Of a stretch of DNA of 7,234 bases, positions 1 to 5,253 are shown one piece after another. The DNA comes from Planctomycetota bacterium (lineage in GTDB: Bacteria; Planctomycetota; Phycisphaerae; WQYP01). Each line of letters starts with the position of its first letter. Within the stretch, counting starts at the first letter, position 1. The position numbers were made by a program, and so were the translations under genes. The stretch lies in NCBI GenBank assembly GCA_021828925.1, contig JAJZCT010000164.1, positions 1 through 7,234 on the forward strand. Direction: 5' to 3'. The notes beneath the pieces were generated by a model. It was not told the DNA's origin. It saw only the letters and a list, made by a program, of their open reading frames with translations, and searched no databases.

Positions 1-36
1 ATCGTTCCGCGTTCCACACGGCCTGTAGAAAGTTTC

Positions 37-42
37 TATAAT
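37..42 (+). promoter_or_regulatory. Probable -10 box of the rpmG promoter
   Basis: A perfect TATAAT lies about 105 bases before the rpmG start. The best -35 candidate is TTCCAC at 12-17, with a long 19-base spacer, so the -35 is weak. A 13-base dyad (TAGAAA, G, TTTCTA at 26-38) overlaps the left edge of the box, and a wider CCTGTA/TACAGG pair (22-27 and 42-47) encloses it, so an operator is possible. The same -10 context recurs at 1666-1678 before the small membrane gene. Confidence 0.5.
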
Positions 43-45
43 ACA

Positions 46-93
46 GGTGCTGATTGGGTTGGCATGAAAGCACCAATCCAAAGCTTTGGGGTG
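46..93 (+). promoter_or_regulatory. Structured 5' leader of rpmG with competing hairpins
   Basis: Four complementary segments sit just after the predicted transcription start. GGTGCT (46-51) pairs with AGCACC (69-74). GATTGG (52-57) pairs with CCAATC (73-78). CACC (71-74) with GGTG (90-93) encloses the perfect palindrome CCAAAGCTTTGG (78-89). The first two pairings interleave like a pseudoknot but share bases 73-74, and the third competes with both for bases 71-74 and 78. This is the arrangement of a conformational switch, for example a ribosomal-protein binding leader, but no ligand or matching known family is recognised and no U-tract follows. Confidence 0.35.
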
Positions 94-148
94 GCCGCGT
101 GGTTGAATCCCGAAGTTTAGAAGTTTCGCTTGAATTGGAGTCGCGGAA

Positions 149-307
149 ATGGCGCGTGAATGGGCATGGTTACAGTGTAGTGAGACCAAAGACCTCAACT
201 ACCGTATCAGCATCAACCCGAAGGAGATGGACGTAAAGAAAACGTTCTTTAAATTTTCTCCGCGGTTGCGTAAACATACGGATCATAAGATCAAGAAGGG
301 TAAGTAA
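149..307 (+). CDS. rpmG: Ribosomal protein bL33, cysteine-poor form
   Basis: The 52-residue product is bL33 of the large ribosomal subunit, which sits near the E-site region. It starts MAREWAW and keeps the family's MARE start, the LNYR segment (residues 16-19) and the basic SPRLRKHT tail (38-45). The ATG is preceded by GGAG at 137-140 with an eight-base spacer. Zinc-binding L33 carries two CxxC pairs. Here only Cys10 survives (CSET replaces CxxC, and FSPR replaces the second pair), so this is the zinc-independent 'C-' type. The region between residues 20 and 36 looks divergent. It is the first gene of the rpmG-trpT-secE-nusG unit and is followed closely by a hairpin and tRNA-Trp. It was identified by direct translation. 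The length is normal for the family. Confidence 0.9.
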   Translation: MAREWAWLQCSETKDLNYRISINPKEMDVKKTFFKFSPRLRKHTDHKIKKGK

Positions 308-308
308 T

Positions 309-329
309 GGTTCGGAATTCGTCCGAACC
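309..329 (+). other. Perfect hairpin between rpmG and tRNA-Trp
   Basis: GGTTCGGA (309-316) and TCCGAACC (322-329) form an uninterrupted eight-pair stem with a five-base loop, starting one base after the rpmG stop. No T-tract follows, so it is not a normal intrinsic terminator. More likely roles are protection of the rpmG mRNA 3' end or a processing mark between mRNA and the tRNA precursor. The function is inferred. Confidence 0.6.
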
Positions 330-344
330 CTTATGAAGACACTT

Positions 345-417
345 ACGGCAGTAGCTCAATTGGCAGAGCACCGGTCTCCAAAACCGGGGGTTGCAGGTTC
401 AACTCCTGCCTGCCGTG
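345..417 (+). tRNA. trpT: tRNA-Trp, anticodon CCA
   Basis: A complete cloverleaf is visible. The acceptor stem is ACGGCAG/CTGCCGT (345-351, 410-416) and the D stem is GCTC/GAGC (354-357, 366-369). The anticodon stem is CCGGT/ACCGG (371-375, 383-387) and the loop CTCCAAA has anticodon CCA at 378-380. The T stem is GCAGG/CCTGC (393-397, 405-409) with the loop TTCAACT. All stems are perfectly paired and the discriminator base is G (417), as expected for bacterial tRNA-Trp. The CCA end is not encoded (TTG follows), so it must be added after transcription. The position between rpmG and secE matches the trpT-secE linkage found in many bacteria. Confidence 0.97.
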
Positions 418-420
418 TTG

Positions 421-480
421 TTCGCGAGGTGCGCGAATCTTCCAACGAGAAAATGCCTTGACGGCGGTGCGGAAGATTTG
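421..480 (+). other. Inverted repeats between tRNA-Trp and secE
   Basis: TTCGCG (421-426) pairs with CGCGAA (432-437) around a five-base loop. A longer stem of ten pairs including one G-U (434-443 with 471-480) closes a 27-base loop. The two overlap at 434-437, so only one can form fully. They lie directly after the tRNA and may guide 3' trimming or separate the tRNA from the secE message. Otherwise the 148 bases between tRNA and secE hold no recognisable gene. Confidence 0.4.
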
Positions 481-555
481 ACGTTCAGCTTGCCGGAACT
501 GGTGAAATGATTGCACAATAGGCGGGTTTATATCCCTGCGGTTGCAATGAATTTT

Positions 556-559
556 GGAG
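556..559 (+). promoter_or_regulatory. Ribosome binding site that fixes the secE start
   Basis: GGAG ends six bases before TTG 566, an ideal spacing. The alternative TTG at 554 would lie across the site and has no purine-rich sequence of its own at the right distance. Confidence 0.7.
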
Positions 560-565
560 TTGGTT

Positions 566-955
566 TTGTCTTTCTTCAATATATATAAAAAAGGGCAGGG
601 CAAGTGGGTTCGGCTCGGAACGGCTATTGGCCTGGGGTTGCTGATTGCTTTGGGCATTCTGTGGATTAAAAATACGTTTATGCCCCTGGCCCCCGCCTAT
701 TCCAAGATGATCATGGTGGTGATTGTCGGTTCTCTCGGGGCGTTGTTTTGCTTTTATGTGGTAAACCGTCCCAATCTCGCGGATTTTATGATCCTGACGG
801 AAAGTGAGATGCGCAAGGTGGTCTGGCCAACCCGCCAGGCTGTTATTCGAGCCACGCGGCTGGTGGTGCTATCCACGCTGGGAATGGCCCTTATGTTGTG
901 GCTGGTGGATACTTTTTTCGTGTGGTTGTTCCGCGCGATTCATGTGATCAGATGA
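566..955 (+). CDS. secE: Preprotein translocase subunit SecE
   Basis: SecE is the essential clamp of the SecYEG channel that exports and inserts proteins across the inner membrane. The 129-residue product has three predicted membrane helices at about residues 17-36, 48-66 and 98-124. Between helices two and three is the family hallmark ESEMRKVVWPTR (79-90), the amphipathic stretch that lies on the membrane face. The three-helix form resembles E. coli SecE (127 residues) rather than the short one-helix form. I chose TTG at 566 because GGAG at 556-559 stands six bases before it. An upstream in-frame TTG at 554 would swallow that site and add four residues, and the ATG at 547 is in another frame. 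nusG follows, as in almost all bacteria. The rare TTG start may lower expression. Confidence 0.93.
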   Translation: MSFFNIYKKGQGKWVRLGTAIGLGLLIALGILWIKNTFMPLAPAYSKMIMVVIVGSLGALFCFYVVNRPNLADFMILTESEMRKVVWPTRQAVIRATRLVVLSTLGMALMLWLVDTFFVWLFRAIHVIR

Positions 956-973
956 TGCGGAATGGACCGCATC
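954..973 (+). other. Hairpin overlapping the secE stop codon
   Basis: GATGCGG (954-960) and CCGCATC (967-973) form a perfect seven-pair stem with a six-base loop. The stem begins inside the TGA stop of secE. There is no T-tract, so full termination is unlikely. It could stabilise the secE message or tune readthrough into nusG. Confidence 0.5.
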
Positions 974-1020
974 GGATTTGAAGTGTCGGTGGTTGAATTC
1001 CGCAGACAGATTTTGGCGAA

Positions 1021-1614
1021 ATGAGCACTCAACAAATTACGGAGCGTCAAGTGACCGAAACTTCTACAAAACACTGGTGTGTGCTGAAGGTCGCTTCCAA
1101 TAAGGAAGACCAGGTTCGTGACACGCTGGAGCGCAAAGTAAAGGCCGAAAATCTTACAGACATTATCGGCCGACTGCTGGTACCCCGTGAGCGTGTCAAA
1201 AAGGTTAAAGCCGGGCAGCAGAAAGTTGCGGAGAATAAGACCTATCCCGGTTATGTATTTGTGGAAATGGAGTTGAATTCCGACGGTACCATTCCTGAAA
1301 GAGCCTGGTACGTGTTCAAGGAAACAGCCGGTGCCGGCGATTTTATCGGGCATAAAAACAAACCGGATCGCATGGCCGCCAAGGAAGTTGAAAAGCTCAT
1401 CGCCGATGCCGAGAAACCCGAAGCCGGTCCAGCGGTGAAAGTCGAGTTCCTCAAGGGTGATGGGGTCAAAGTCCGGGAAGGTCCGTTTGAGAATTTCGAA
1501 GGTGTGGTGGATGAAATTTTCCCGGACAAGGGTATGGTTCGCGTGATTGTAACAATCTTCGGTCGCGCTACGCCGCTGGAGCTGGAATACTGGCAGTTGG
1601 AAAAGGTTCAATAA
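1021..1614 (+). CDS. nusG: Transcription termination/antitermination factor NusG
   Basis: NusG binds RNA polymerase, suppresses pausing and links polymerase to Rho or to the ribosome through S10. The 197-residue product has the NGN domain at about residues 18-128 (KHWCVLKVAS start, then YPGYVFVEM at 75-83 and the WYVFKETAGAGDFIG core, 96-110). A KOW domain follows at about 143-195, with the typical GDGVKVREGPF (147-156) and a closing LELEYWQLEKV. The length is near the usual 175-190. Two starts compete. ATG 1021 has no clear Shine-Dalgarno. GTG 1051 has GGAG at 1041-1044 with a six-base spacer and gives 187 residues, still including the whole NGN domain. The longer form is listed to be inclusive, but the shorter start is at least as likely. 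The gene follows secE by 65 bases. Confidence 0.95.
   Translation: MSTQQITERQVTETSTKHWCVLKVASNKEDQVRDTLERKVKAENLTDIIGRLLVPRERVKKVKAGQQKVAENKTYPGYVFVEMELNSDGTIPERAWYVFKETAGAGDFIGHKNKPDRMAAKEVEKLIADAEKPEAGPAVKVEFLKGDGVKVREGPFENFEGVVDEIFPDKGMVRVIVTIFGRATPLELEYWQLEKVQ
1041..1044 (+). promoter_or_regulatory. Candidate ribosome binding site for a GTG start of nusG at 1051
   Basis: GGAG lies six bases before the in-frame GTG at 1051, while the ATG at 1021 is preceded only by TTTTGGCGAA. If used, the first ten residues given for NusG are not translated. Confidence 0.5.
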
Positions 1615-1643
1615 ATTCGGTAGAATGGGAGTTCCTCCGCGGC

Positions 1644-1659
1644 AATGTTTGGGAACATT
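1644..1659 (+). other. Small hairpin after nusG
   Basis: AATGTT (1644-1649) and AACATT (1654-1659) pair around a TGGG loop, 29 bases after the nusG stop. No T-tract follows. It lies just before the -10 box at 1667 and so covers the place where a -35 would be. It could be a weak pause or a regulatory dyad. Confidence 0.3.
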
Positions 1660-1666
1660 CCGGGGC

Positions 1667-1672
1667 TATAAT
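1667..1672 (+). promoter_or_regulatory. Probable -10 box of a promoter between nusG and the membrane gene
   Basis: A perfect TATAAT occurs in non-coding sequence 83 bases before the membrane-protein start. No good -35 is seen at 16-19 bases. The context CTATAATATAGGT (1666-1678) matches that of the rpmG promoter (36-48) at 12 of 13 positions, which supports a shared promoter type. It would give the membrane gene, rplK and the genes behind it a transcript independent of secE-nusG. Confidence 0.45.
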
Positions 1673-1754
1673 ATAGGTATTGTGAAGACCTGCCCGGAAC
1701 GGAATACGCTTTGTTGGTGTTTCCCATCGGGAGAAAGAAATAATACGTGCCGCG

Positions 1755-2075
1755 ATGAATTTACTTACTGATCCCGAATTTACCGCATCGCCTCCGCGCC
1801 GTCTGGTGCCTGGAACCACACTGGGCAAATGGCTGTGGGTTGCGGGTTGCGTTGTGGTGCTTATACCGCTGGTTATGGTAGGATTGCTGCTTACGGCGGT
1901 GGCTATTGCGGCGGTGCTGGTCCTGGGCTTGCTGTCACTGCTGATCATTGCGGTACGAAGGTTTGGACGGAAATCCGGCGCGGATGCAACGAGGCCATCG
2001 ATTTCACCGCGCTGGGTGGGTACAGATGGCCGGAGAAATGTACGGGTGGTTCAAAGGACGAATGTTGAGAGTTGA
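1755..2075 (+). CDS. Small two-helix membrane protein of unknown function
   Basis: I do not recognise a named family. The 106-residue product has a short polar N-terminus, then about 40 unbroken hydrophobic residues (27-67), enough for two membrane helices with a tight turn. The tail is basic, with RRFGRK at 68-73 and WVGTDGRRNVRVVQR at 87-101. The positive residues after the second helix suggest both ends may face the cytoplasm. The tail pattern recalls small proteins I associate with planctomycetes, but this is memory and not a search. The ATG has no good Shine-Dalgarno (GGAGAAAG ends about 17 bases away), so translation may be weak or the start different. The gene interrupts the normally adjacent nusG and rplK, stands after its own TATAAT box and ends 80 bases before rplK. 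The overlapping frames here give no more convincing protein. Confidence 0.65.
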   Translation: MNLLTDPEFTASPPRRLVPGTTLGKWLWVAGCVVVLIPLVMVGLLLTAVAIAAVLVLGLLSLLIIAVRRFGRKSGADATRPSISPRWVGTDGRRNVRVVQRTNVES

Positions 2076-2111
2076 ATGTGCATCGGTTGTGTCCGGTGCG
2101 GCTTTTCAGCG

Positions 2112-2125
2112 AATGACGTATTTTG
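2112..2125 (+). repeat. 14-base repeat, copy 1, in the rplK leader
   Basis: AATGACGTATTTTG ends 30 bases before the rplK start. An identical 14-mer on the same strand is at 7092-7105, 28 bases upstream of the rplA start. It reads sense to rplK but antisense to rplA. It may be a regulator site shared by the two separated L11/L1 units, a rearrangement scar, or chance. Confidence 0.4.
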
Positions 2126-2126
2126 G

Positions 2127-2138
2127 TCTAGATACAGG
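2127..2138 (+). promoter_or_regulatory. Possible weak promoter element before rplK
   Basis: TCTAGATACAGG resembles the rpmG promoter core TCTATAATACAGG (35-47) with one base missing and one changed. It lies 17 bases before the rplK start, so any transcript would have almost no leader. The resemblance is seen; promoter activity is speculative. Confidence 0.2.
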
Positions 2139-2155
2139 ATAATTGAGGTTAAGCT

Positions 2156-2587
2156 ATGGCTAAGGTTAAGGAAATCGCCAAAAAATTTAAGATGCAGGCT
2201 CCCGGTGGAACCGCGACACCAGCGCCACCAATTGGGCCGGTACTGGGTGCCAATGGCGTAAACCCCGGCCAGTTCATTCAACGCTTCAACGCGGCAACCG
2301 CGACACTGAAGGGTAAAGTCGTCGGCGTAGAGGTCACCGTTTATGCGGACCGCTCATTTGATTTTGTCATCAAGACTCCGCCGGCATCCGTGATGATCAA
2401 AGATATTCTGGGATTGGAAAAGGGCAGTGGTGAGCCGAATAAAAACAAGATCGGCAAACTCACCAAAGCGCAACTGCGAAAACTCGCGCAGGAGAAATTA
2501 CCTGACTTGAACGCCTCAAGCGTTGAATCCGCGGAGAAGGTTCTCGCCGGTTCCGCGCGTTCGATGGGTGTTGAAATCGCGGACTGA
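2156..2587 (+). CDS. rplK: Ribosomal protein uL11
   Basis: uL11 forms the base of the ribosomal stalk and, with the 23S rRNA it binds, the GTPase centre that contacts elongation factors and stringent-response RelA. The 143-residue product is full length. The N-terminal domain carries the proline-rich thiostrepton-region segment TPAPPIGPVLGANGVN (21-36). The C-terminal rRNA-binding domain ends with the signature GSARSMGVEI (132-141). The ATG follows GAGG at 2145-2148 with a seven-base spacer. In most bacteria rplA follows directly because L1 regulates both. Here rplA is about 4.5 kb away on the other strand, and a TIM-barrel gene follows one base after the stop codon. Confidence 0.98.
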   Translation: MAKVKEIAKKFKMQAPGGTATPAPPIGPVLGANGVNPGQFIQRFNAATATLKGKVVGVEVTVYADRSFDFVIKTPPASVMIKDILGLEKGSGEPNKNKIGKLTKAQLRKLAQEKLPDLNASSVESAEKVLAGSARSMGVEIAD

Positions 2588-2588
2588 A

Positions 2589-3410
2589 ATGAAGCTTGCC
2601 TTTTCCACCAACGCTTTCAAAAAAACATCGCTGGAAGAAGCCGTCAATTCAATTGCCGCCGCCGGTTATGGCGGCGTTGAAATCATGGCTGACGTTCCGC
2701 ATGCCTATCCTCCCCACATGCCGGATACGCGCATTGCGGAGTTGCGTCGGCAACTCGATTCGTTGAAGCTTCGTATATCCAATATTAATGCGTTTACCTT
2801 TTTCGCCATTGGCGATACGCTGCACCCCTCCTGGATTGAAATGGATCCCGCCTTACGAGAGCAGCGAATTCGTCATACTGAAAATTGCATTCGCATGGCG
2901 GCGGCATTGGGGGCGAAAACCATTTCGCTCGAACCGGGCGGTCCGCTTGCTGGAATGGCGCGGGAAGATGCCCTGAATCTTTATCATAATGGATTAATGC
3001 GGGTTTTGCCGACGGCGCAGCAATTCAATGTGGTGTTGATGGTGGAGCCGGAGCCAAAACTTTTAATCGAAACAACCGACCAATGTGTGGAATTTCTCCA
3101 ACGAGTAAACCACCCCAATTTGCGGATGAATTGCGATCTTGGGCATCTTTTCTGCGTGGGGGAAAATCCCGCCGAGTCCTTTTTGAAATGTCATCGCTGG
3201 GTGTCGCATGTGCATCTGGAAGACATTGCGTCAAGTCGCGTGCATCAGCACCTGATTCCCGGTCGTGGTGCCATGGATTGGGCCTCTATTTTTGCGGCCT
3301 TCAAGCAGGTGGATTATAAGCTCTGGGCTACCGTGGAATTGTATCCGTATGAAACCACAGCGCGCGAAGCGGCGGACGAGGCCTTCGCATTTCTGCAGCA
3401 GTTTATCTAG
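2589..3410 (+). CDS. Xylose isomerase-like TIM-barrel protein (sugar phosphate isomerase/epimerase family)
   Basis: The 273-residue product belongs to the broad AP endonuclease 2 / xylose isomerase-like TIM-barrel superfamily (COG1082-like). These are usually metal-dependent isomerases, epimerases or dehydratases of sugars and inositols. Evidence is the family start MKLAFSTNAF, GYGGVEIM (26-33), ISLEPGGP (112-119), then a plausible metal site: E153 in VEPEP, D183 and H186 in NCDLGH, H207/H209 and E211 in HVHLED, and E250 in VELYP. GRGAMDW (225-231) is also typical. The substrate cannot be told. I chose ATG 2589 because it aligns with the usual family start and lies one base after the rplK stop TGA, suggesting translational coupling. 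The upstream in-frame TTG at 2523 would run inside rplK. No strong Shine-Dalgarno is present, which fits coupling. Placement behind a ribosomal protein gene is odd. Confidence 0.85.
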   Translation: MKLAFSTNAFKKTSLEEAVNSIAAAGYGGVEIMADVPHAYPPHMPDTRIAELRRQLDSLKLRISNINAFTFFAIGDTLHPSWIEMDPALREQRIRHTENCIRMAAALGAKTISLEPGGPLAGMAREDALNLYHNGLMRVLPTAQQFNVVLMVEPEPKLLIETTDQCVEFLQRVNHPNLRMNCDLGHLFCVGENPAESFLKCHRWVSHVHLEDIASSRVHQHLIPGRGAMDWASIFAAFKQVDYKLWATVELYPYETTAREAADEAFAFLQQFI

Positions 3411-3454
3411 GCGTGCCGACCTGCCGATGCAGGCATTGAGAATCGGAAGAAACG

Positions 3455-4735
3455 ATGGATCATTTTCAATATATCGATGGCCAATTGCATTGTGAGCTTG
3501 TACCGGTTCGTGATATTGTGGAAAAAACCGGGACCCCAACGTACATATACAGCCAGGCCACATTGCTGGGCCATTTTGACCGCATCGCGGAGGCCTTTGC
3601 GCCGCTTAATCCGCTGATCTGTTATTCCATCAAATCCTGCGGGAATCTGGCTATTCTCCGGGCGCTTCAGTTGCGCGGAAGCGGATTTGATGTGGTCTCC
3701 GGCGGTGAATTGTTTCGCGCGCTGAAAGCCGGGGCTCATGGGAAGATGATTGTTTTTGCCGGCGTGGGCAAAACCGATCAGGAGATCAATGAAGCCCTCG
3801 ATGCGCAAATTGGCTGGTTTAATATTGAAAGTGAAGAGGAATTCTGGAATCTCGATCGTCTGGCCGGAGCCAGGAAACTTACTGCGCATGGGGCCCTTCG
3901 GGTCAATCCGGATGTCAGCAGCGCCGGTACTCACCAGAAGACGCTCACGGGTAAGAAAGAAACCAAGTTTGGTGTGGATATCGACCGTGCCGAAGCCTTT
4001 TATATGCAGGCGGCAACCGCAAAAAATGCCCGGTTAAGTGCTTTGCATCTGCATATTGGATCGCCCATTAAATCAACCCAGCCGTATGTGGATGCAATCA
4101 CCAAGGCTCTGGCATTGATTGATCGTTTGGCGAAGCAGAATATTCGTATTGATACACTGGATATCGGTGGTGGATTTGCCGCGTTTTATGAGGGCAACGA
4201 GGCCCCATCGGCGGCGGATTATGCCGCCGCGATTATCCCACTGCTTAAAGATCGCAAACTTCGCATTATTCTGGAGCCGGGACGGTCGATCTCCTGCAAC
4301 GCGGGTATTCTGGTAACGCGGGTTCAATACAACAAGCAGGGGGGAAGCAGAAAGTTTATCATTGTCGATGCCGCAATGAATGATCTGATCCGTCCGACCC
4401 TTTATGAGAGCTATCATTTTATCTGGCCGGTGGATGTAAGCGGTTCCTGCGTGCCCGAAAATCGTCAAAGCACACTACGAACGCCGGGCGATGAGAAAGT
4501 GGACGTTGTGGGTCCGGTTTGCGAAAGCGGAGATTATCTGGCCAAAGATCGCTATTTGCCGGCCGCCAAGCGAGGTGATTTACTGGCAGTATTTTCAGCC
4601 GGTGCGTATGGCTTTACCATGAGCAGTCAATACAATGCGCGCCCACGTGCCGCGGAGGTACTGGTGGACGGTAAGACTTGGCGAATTATCCGGCGTCGCG
4701 AAACATACGCCGATTTAGTTGCCCCGGAACTCTAA
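3455..4735 (+). CDS. lysA: Diaminopimelate decarboxylase
   Basis: LysA removes CO2 from meso-diaminopimelate to give lysine, the last step of the pathway. It is a PLP-dependent fold-III enzyme working as a cytoplasmic dimer. The 426-residue product has the expected motifs. These are CYSIKSCGN with PLP lysine K60, HLHIGS (198-203) with the ring-stacking histidine H200, DIGGGF (236-241) for phosphate binding, and EPGRS (274-278). CESGD (356-360) supplies the active-site cysteine from the partner subunit, and GAYGFTMSSQYN (383-394) supplies Y385. HIGSPI replaces the more usual HIGSQI. Related decarboxylases such as carboxynorspermidine decarboxylase share the fold, but CESGD with GAYGF-MSS-YN favours LysA. 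The ATG follows GGAAG (3445-3449) by five bases. It lies 44 bases after the TIM-barrel gene, so they are probably cotranscribed. Confidence 0.93.
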   Translation: MDHFQYIDGQLHCELVPVRDIVEKTGTPTYIYSQATLLGHFDRIAEAFAPLNPLICYSIKSCGNLAILRALQLRGSGFDVVSGGELFRALKAGAHGKMIVFAGVGKTDQEINEALDAQIGWFNIESEEEFWNLDRLAGARKLTAHGALRVNPDVSSAGTHQKTLTGKKETKFGVDIDRAEAFYMQAATAKNARLSALHLHIGSPIKSTQPYVDAITKALALIDRLAKQNIRIDTLDIGGGFAAFYEGNEAPSAADYAAAIIPLLKDRKLRIILEPGRSISCNAGILVTRVQYNKQGGSRKFIIVDAAMNDLIRPTLYESYHFIWPVDVSGSCVPENRQSTLRTPGDEKVDVVGPVCESGDYLAKDRYLPAAKRGDLLAVFSAGAYGFTMSSQYNARPRAAEVLVDGKTWRIIRRRETYADLVAPEL

Positions 4736-4776
4736 ACTTGACCACGCGAAAAAGTCAATATGTTTCGTCGGTTCCC

Positions 4777-5148
4777 ATGTTGACCCGACAATGGATCGTG
4801 GAAGGCTATATCTGGCAGTGCCAGGGCGTATGCGAGAATTTGCCTGATGGGGCGACATTTGTGGCGGTATTGCCCGATGCTCGAACGCTGGTTGCCACGG
4901 ATCTGCCATCAATGCCGCTGTTGGCGGGGTACACATTTACAGCCTGGGACGTGGCAATTTACAGCGATGCAGATGAACAAACTCCCCTGGCGGTTCTGGA
5001 TACGCAGGGTCACTACGCTCACATTGAATCATTTGGCGTAAACCTGCAAGACGATGCGGATAGTCATTCCGATGGAATCATAACGCCCACCTTTTGCCGA
5101 TTTGTCTGCGGGCAAACCAGCGGCGAACTGCATATTTGTCCGGATTAA
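4777..5148 (+). CDS. Hypothetical protein of 123 residues, no family recognised
   Basis: No known domain is recognised. From ATG 4777 the product is 123 residues, acidic, with no signal peptide or membrane helix. It has five cysteines (WQCQGVCE near the N-terminus; FCRFVC and HICPD near the end) and could be a small beta-rich soluble domain. Codon choice resembles its neighbours, and the reading frame runs uninterrupted to a TAA placed exactly at a terminator, so it is probably real. The start is uncertain. ATG 4777 has no clear Shine-Dalgarno, while TTG 4738, two bases after the lysA stop, has GGAA nine bases upstream and gives 136 residues. A still longer in-frame start at 4678 would overlap lysA and is unlikely. 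It probably belongs to the lysA transcript. Confidence 0.6.
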   Translation: MLTRQWIVEGYIWQCQGVCENLPDGATFVAVLPDARTLVATDLPSMPLLAGYTFTAWDVAIYSDADEQTPLAVLDTQGHYAHIESFGVNLQDDADSHSDGIITPTFCRFVCGQTSGELHICPD

Positions 5149-5192
5149 AAAAAAGGCTGGCGATCCTGCGGATCGCCAGCCTCTTATCTTTT
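5147..5192. terminator. Strong bidirectional intrinsic terminator
   Basis: AGGCTGGCGATCC (5154-5166) and GGATCGCCAGCCT (5170-5182) form a perfect 13-pair GC-rich stem with a three-base loop. On the + side it is followed by CTTATCTTTT. On the - side the A-tract at 5147-5154 becomes a run of U. It can therefore end both the lysA-side transcript and the rplAJL transcript, which converge here. Confidence 0.9.
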
Positions 5193-5195
5193 GGC

Positions 5196-5229
5196 ACTGG
5201 TTTCTTCATGAAAAGGAACCAGTTTCTTT
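5196..5229 (+). terminator. Second hairpin, likely backup terminator for the + strand
   Basis: ACTGGTTTCTT (5196-5206) pairs with AAGGAACCAGT (5213-5223) over 11 pairs including one G-U, with the loop CATGAA, followed by TTCTTT. On the - strand the G-U becomes an A-C mismatch, so the + direction is favoured. It would stop + readthrough just before rplL. Confidence 0.5.
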
Positions 5230-5235
5230 GCCGAT

Positions 5236-5253
5236 CGAACTTATTTAAGTTCG
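5236..5253. other. Palindrome across the rplL stop codon
   Basis: CGAACTTA (5236-5243) and TAAGTTCG (5246-5253) are complementary with two bases between them and cover the rplL TAA stop. As RNA the innermost pairs would open to a small loop. It may add stability to the rplL mRNA end. It could also be chance. Confidence 0.35.

Noticed and set aside
54..236. 60-residue + frame in the rpmG leader
   Set aside because: It overlaps rpmG in another frame, covers the structured leader, has low-complexity sequence and no suitable ribosome binding site.
343..657. 104-residue - strand frame covering tRNA-Trp
   Set aside because: It translates the complement of a perfect tRNA and overlaps the secE start, so it is not a gene.
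940..1611. 223-residue open frame on the - strand opposite nusG
   Set aside because: It is antisense to a certain nusG, has no Shine-Dalgarno or family resemblance, and arises from codon bias on the opposite strand.
1829..2142. Alternative frames overlapping the small membrane gene and the rplK leader
   Set aside because: They are less protein-like (Gly/Cys/Tyr-rich or mixed), and the frame starting at 1755 has a coherent membrane topology.
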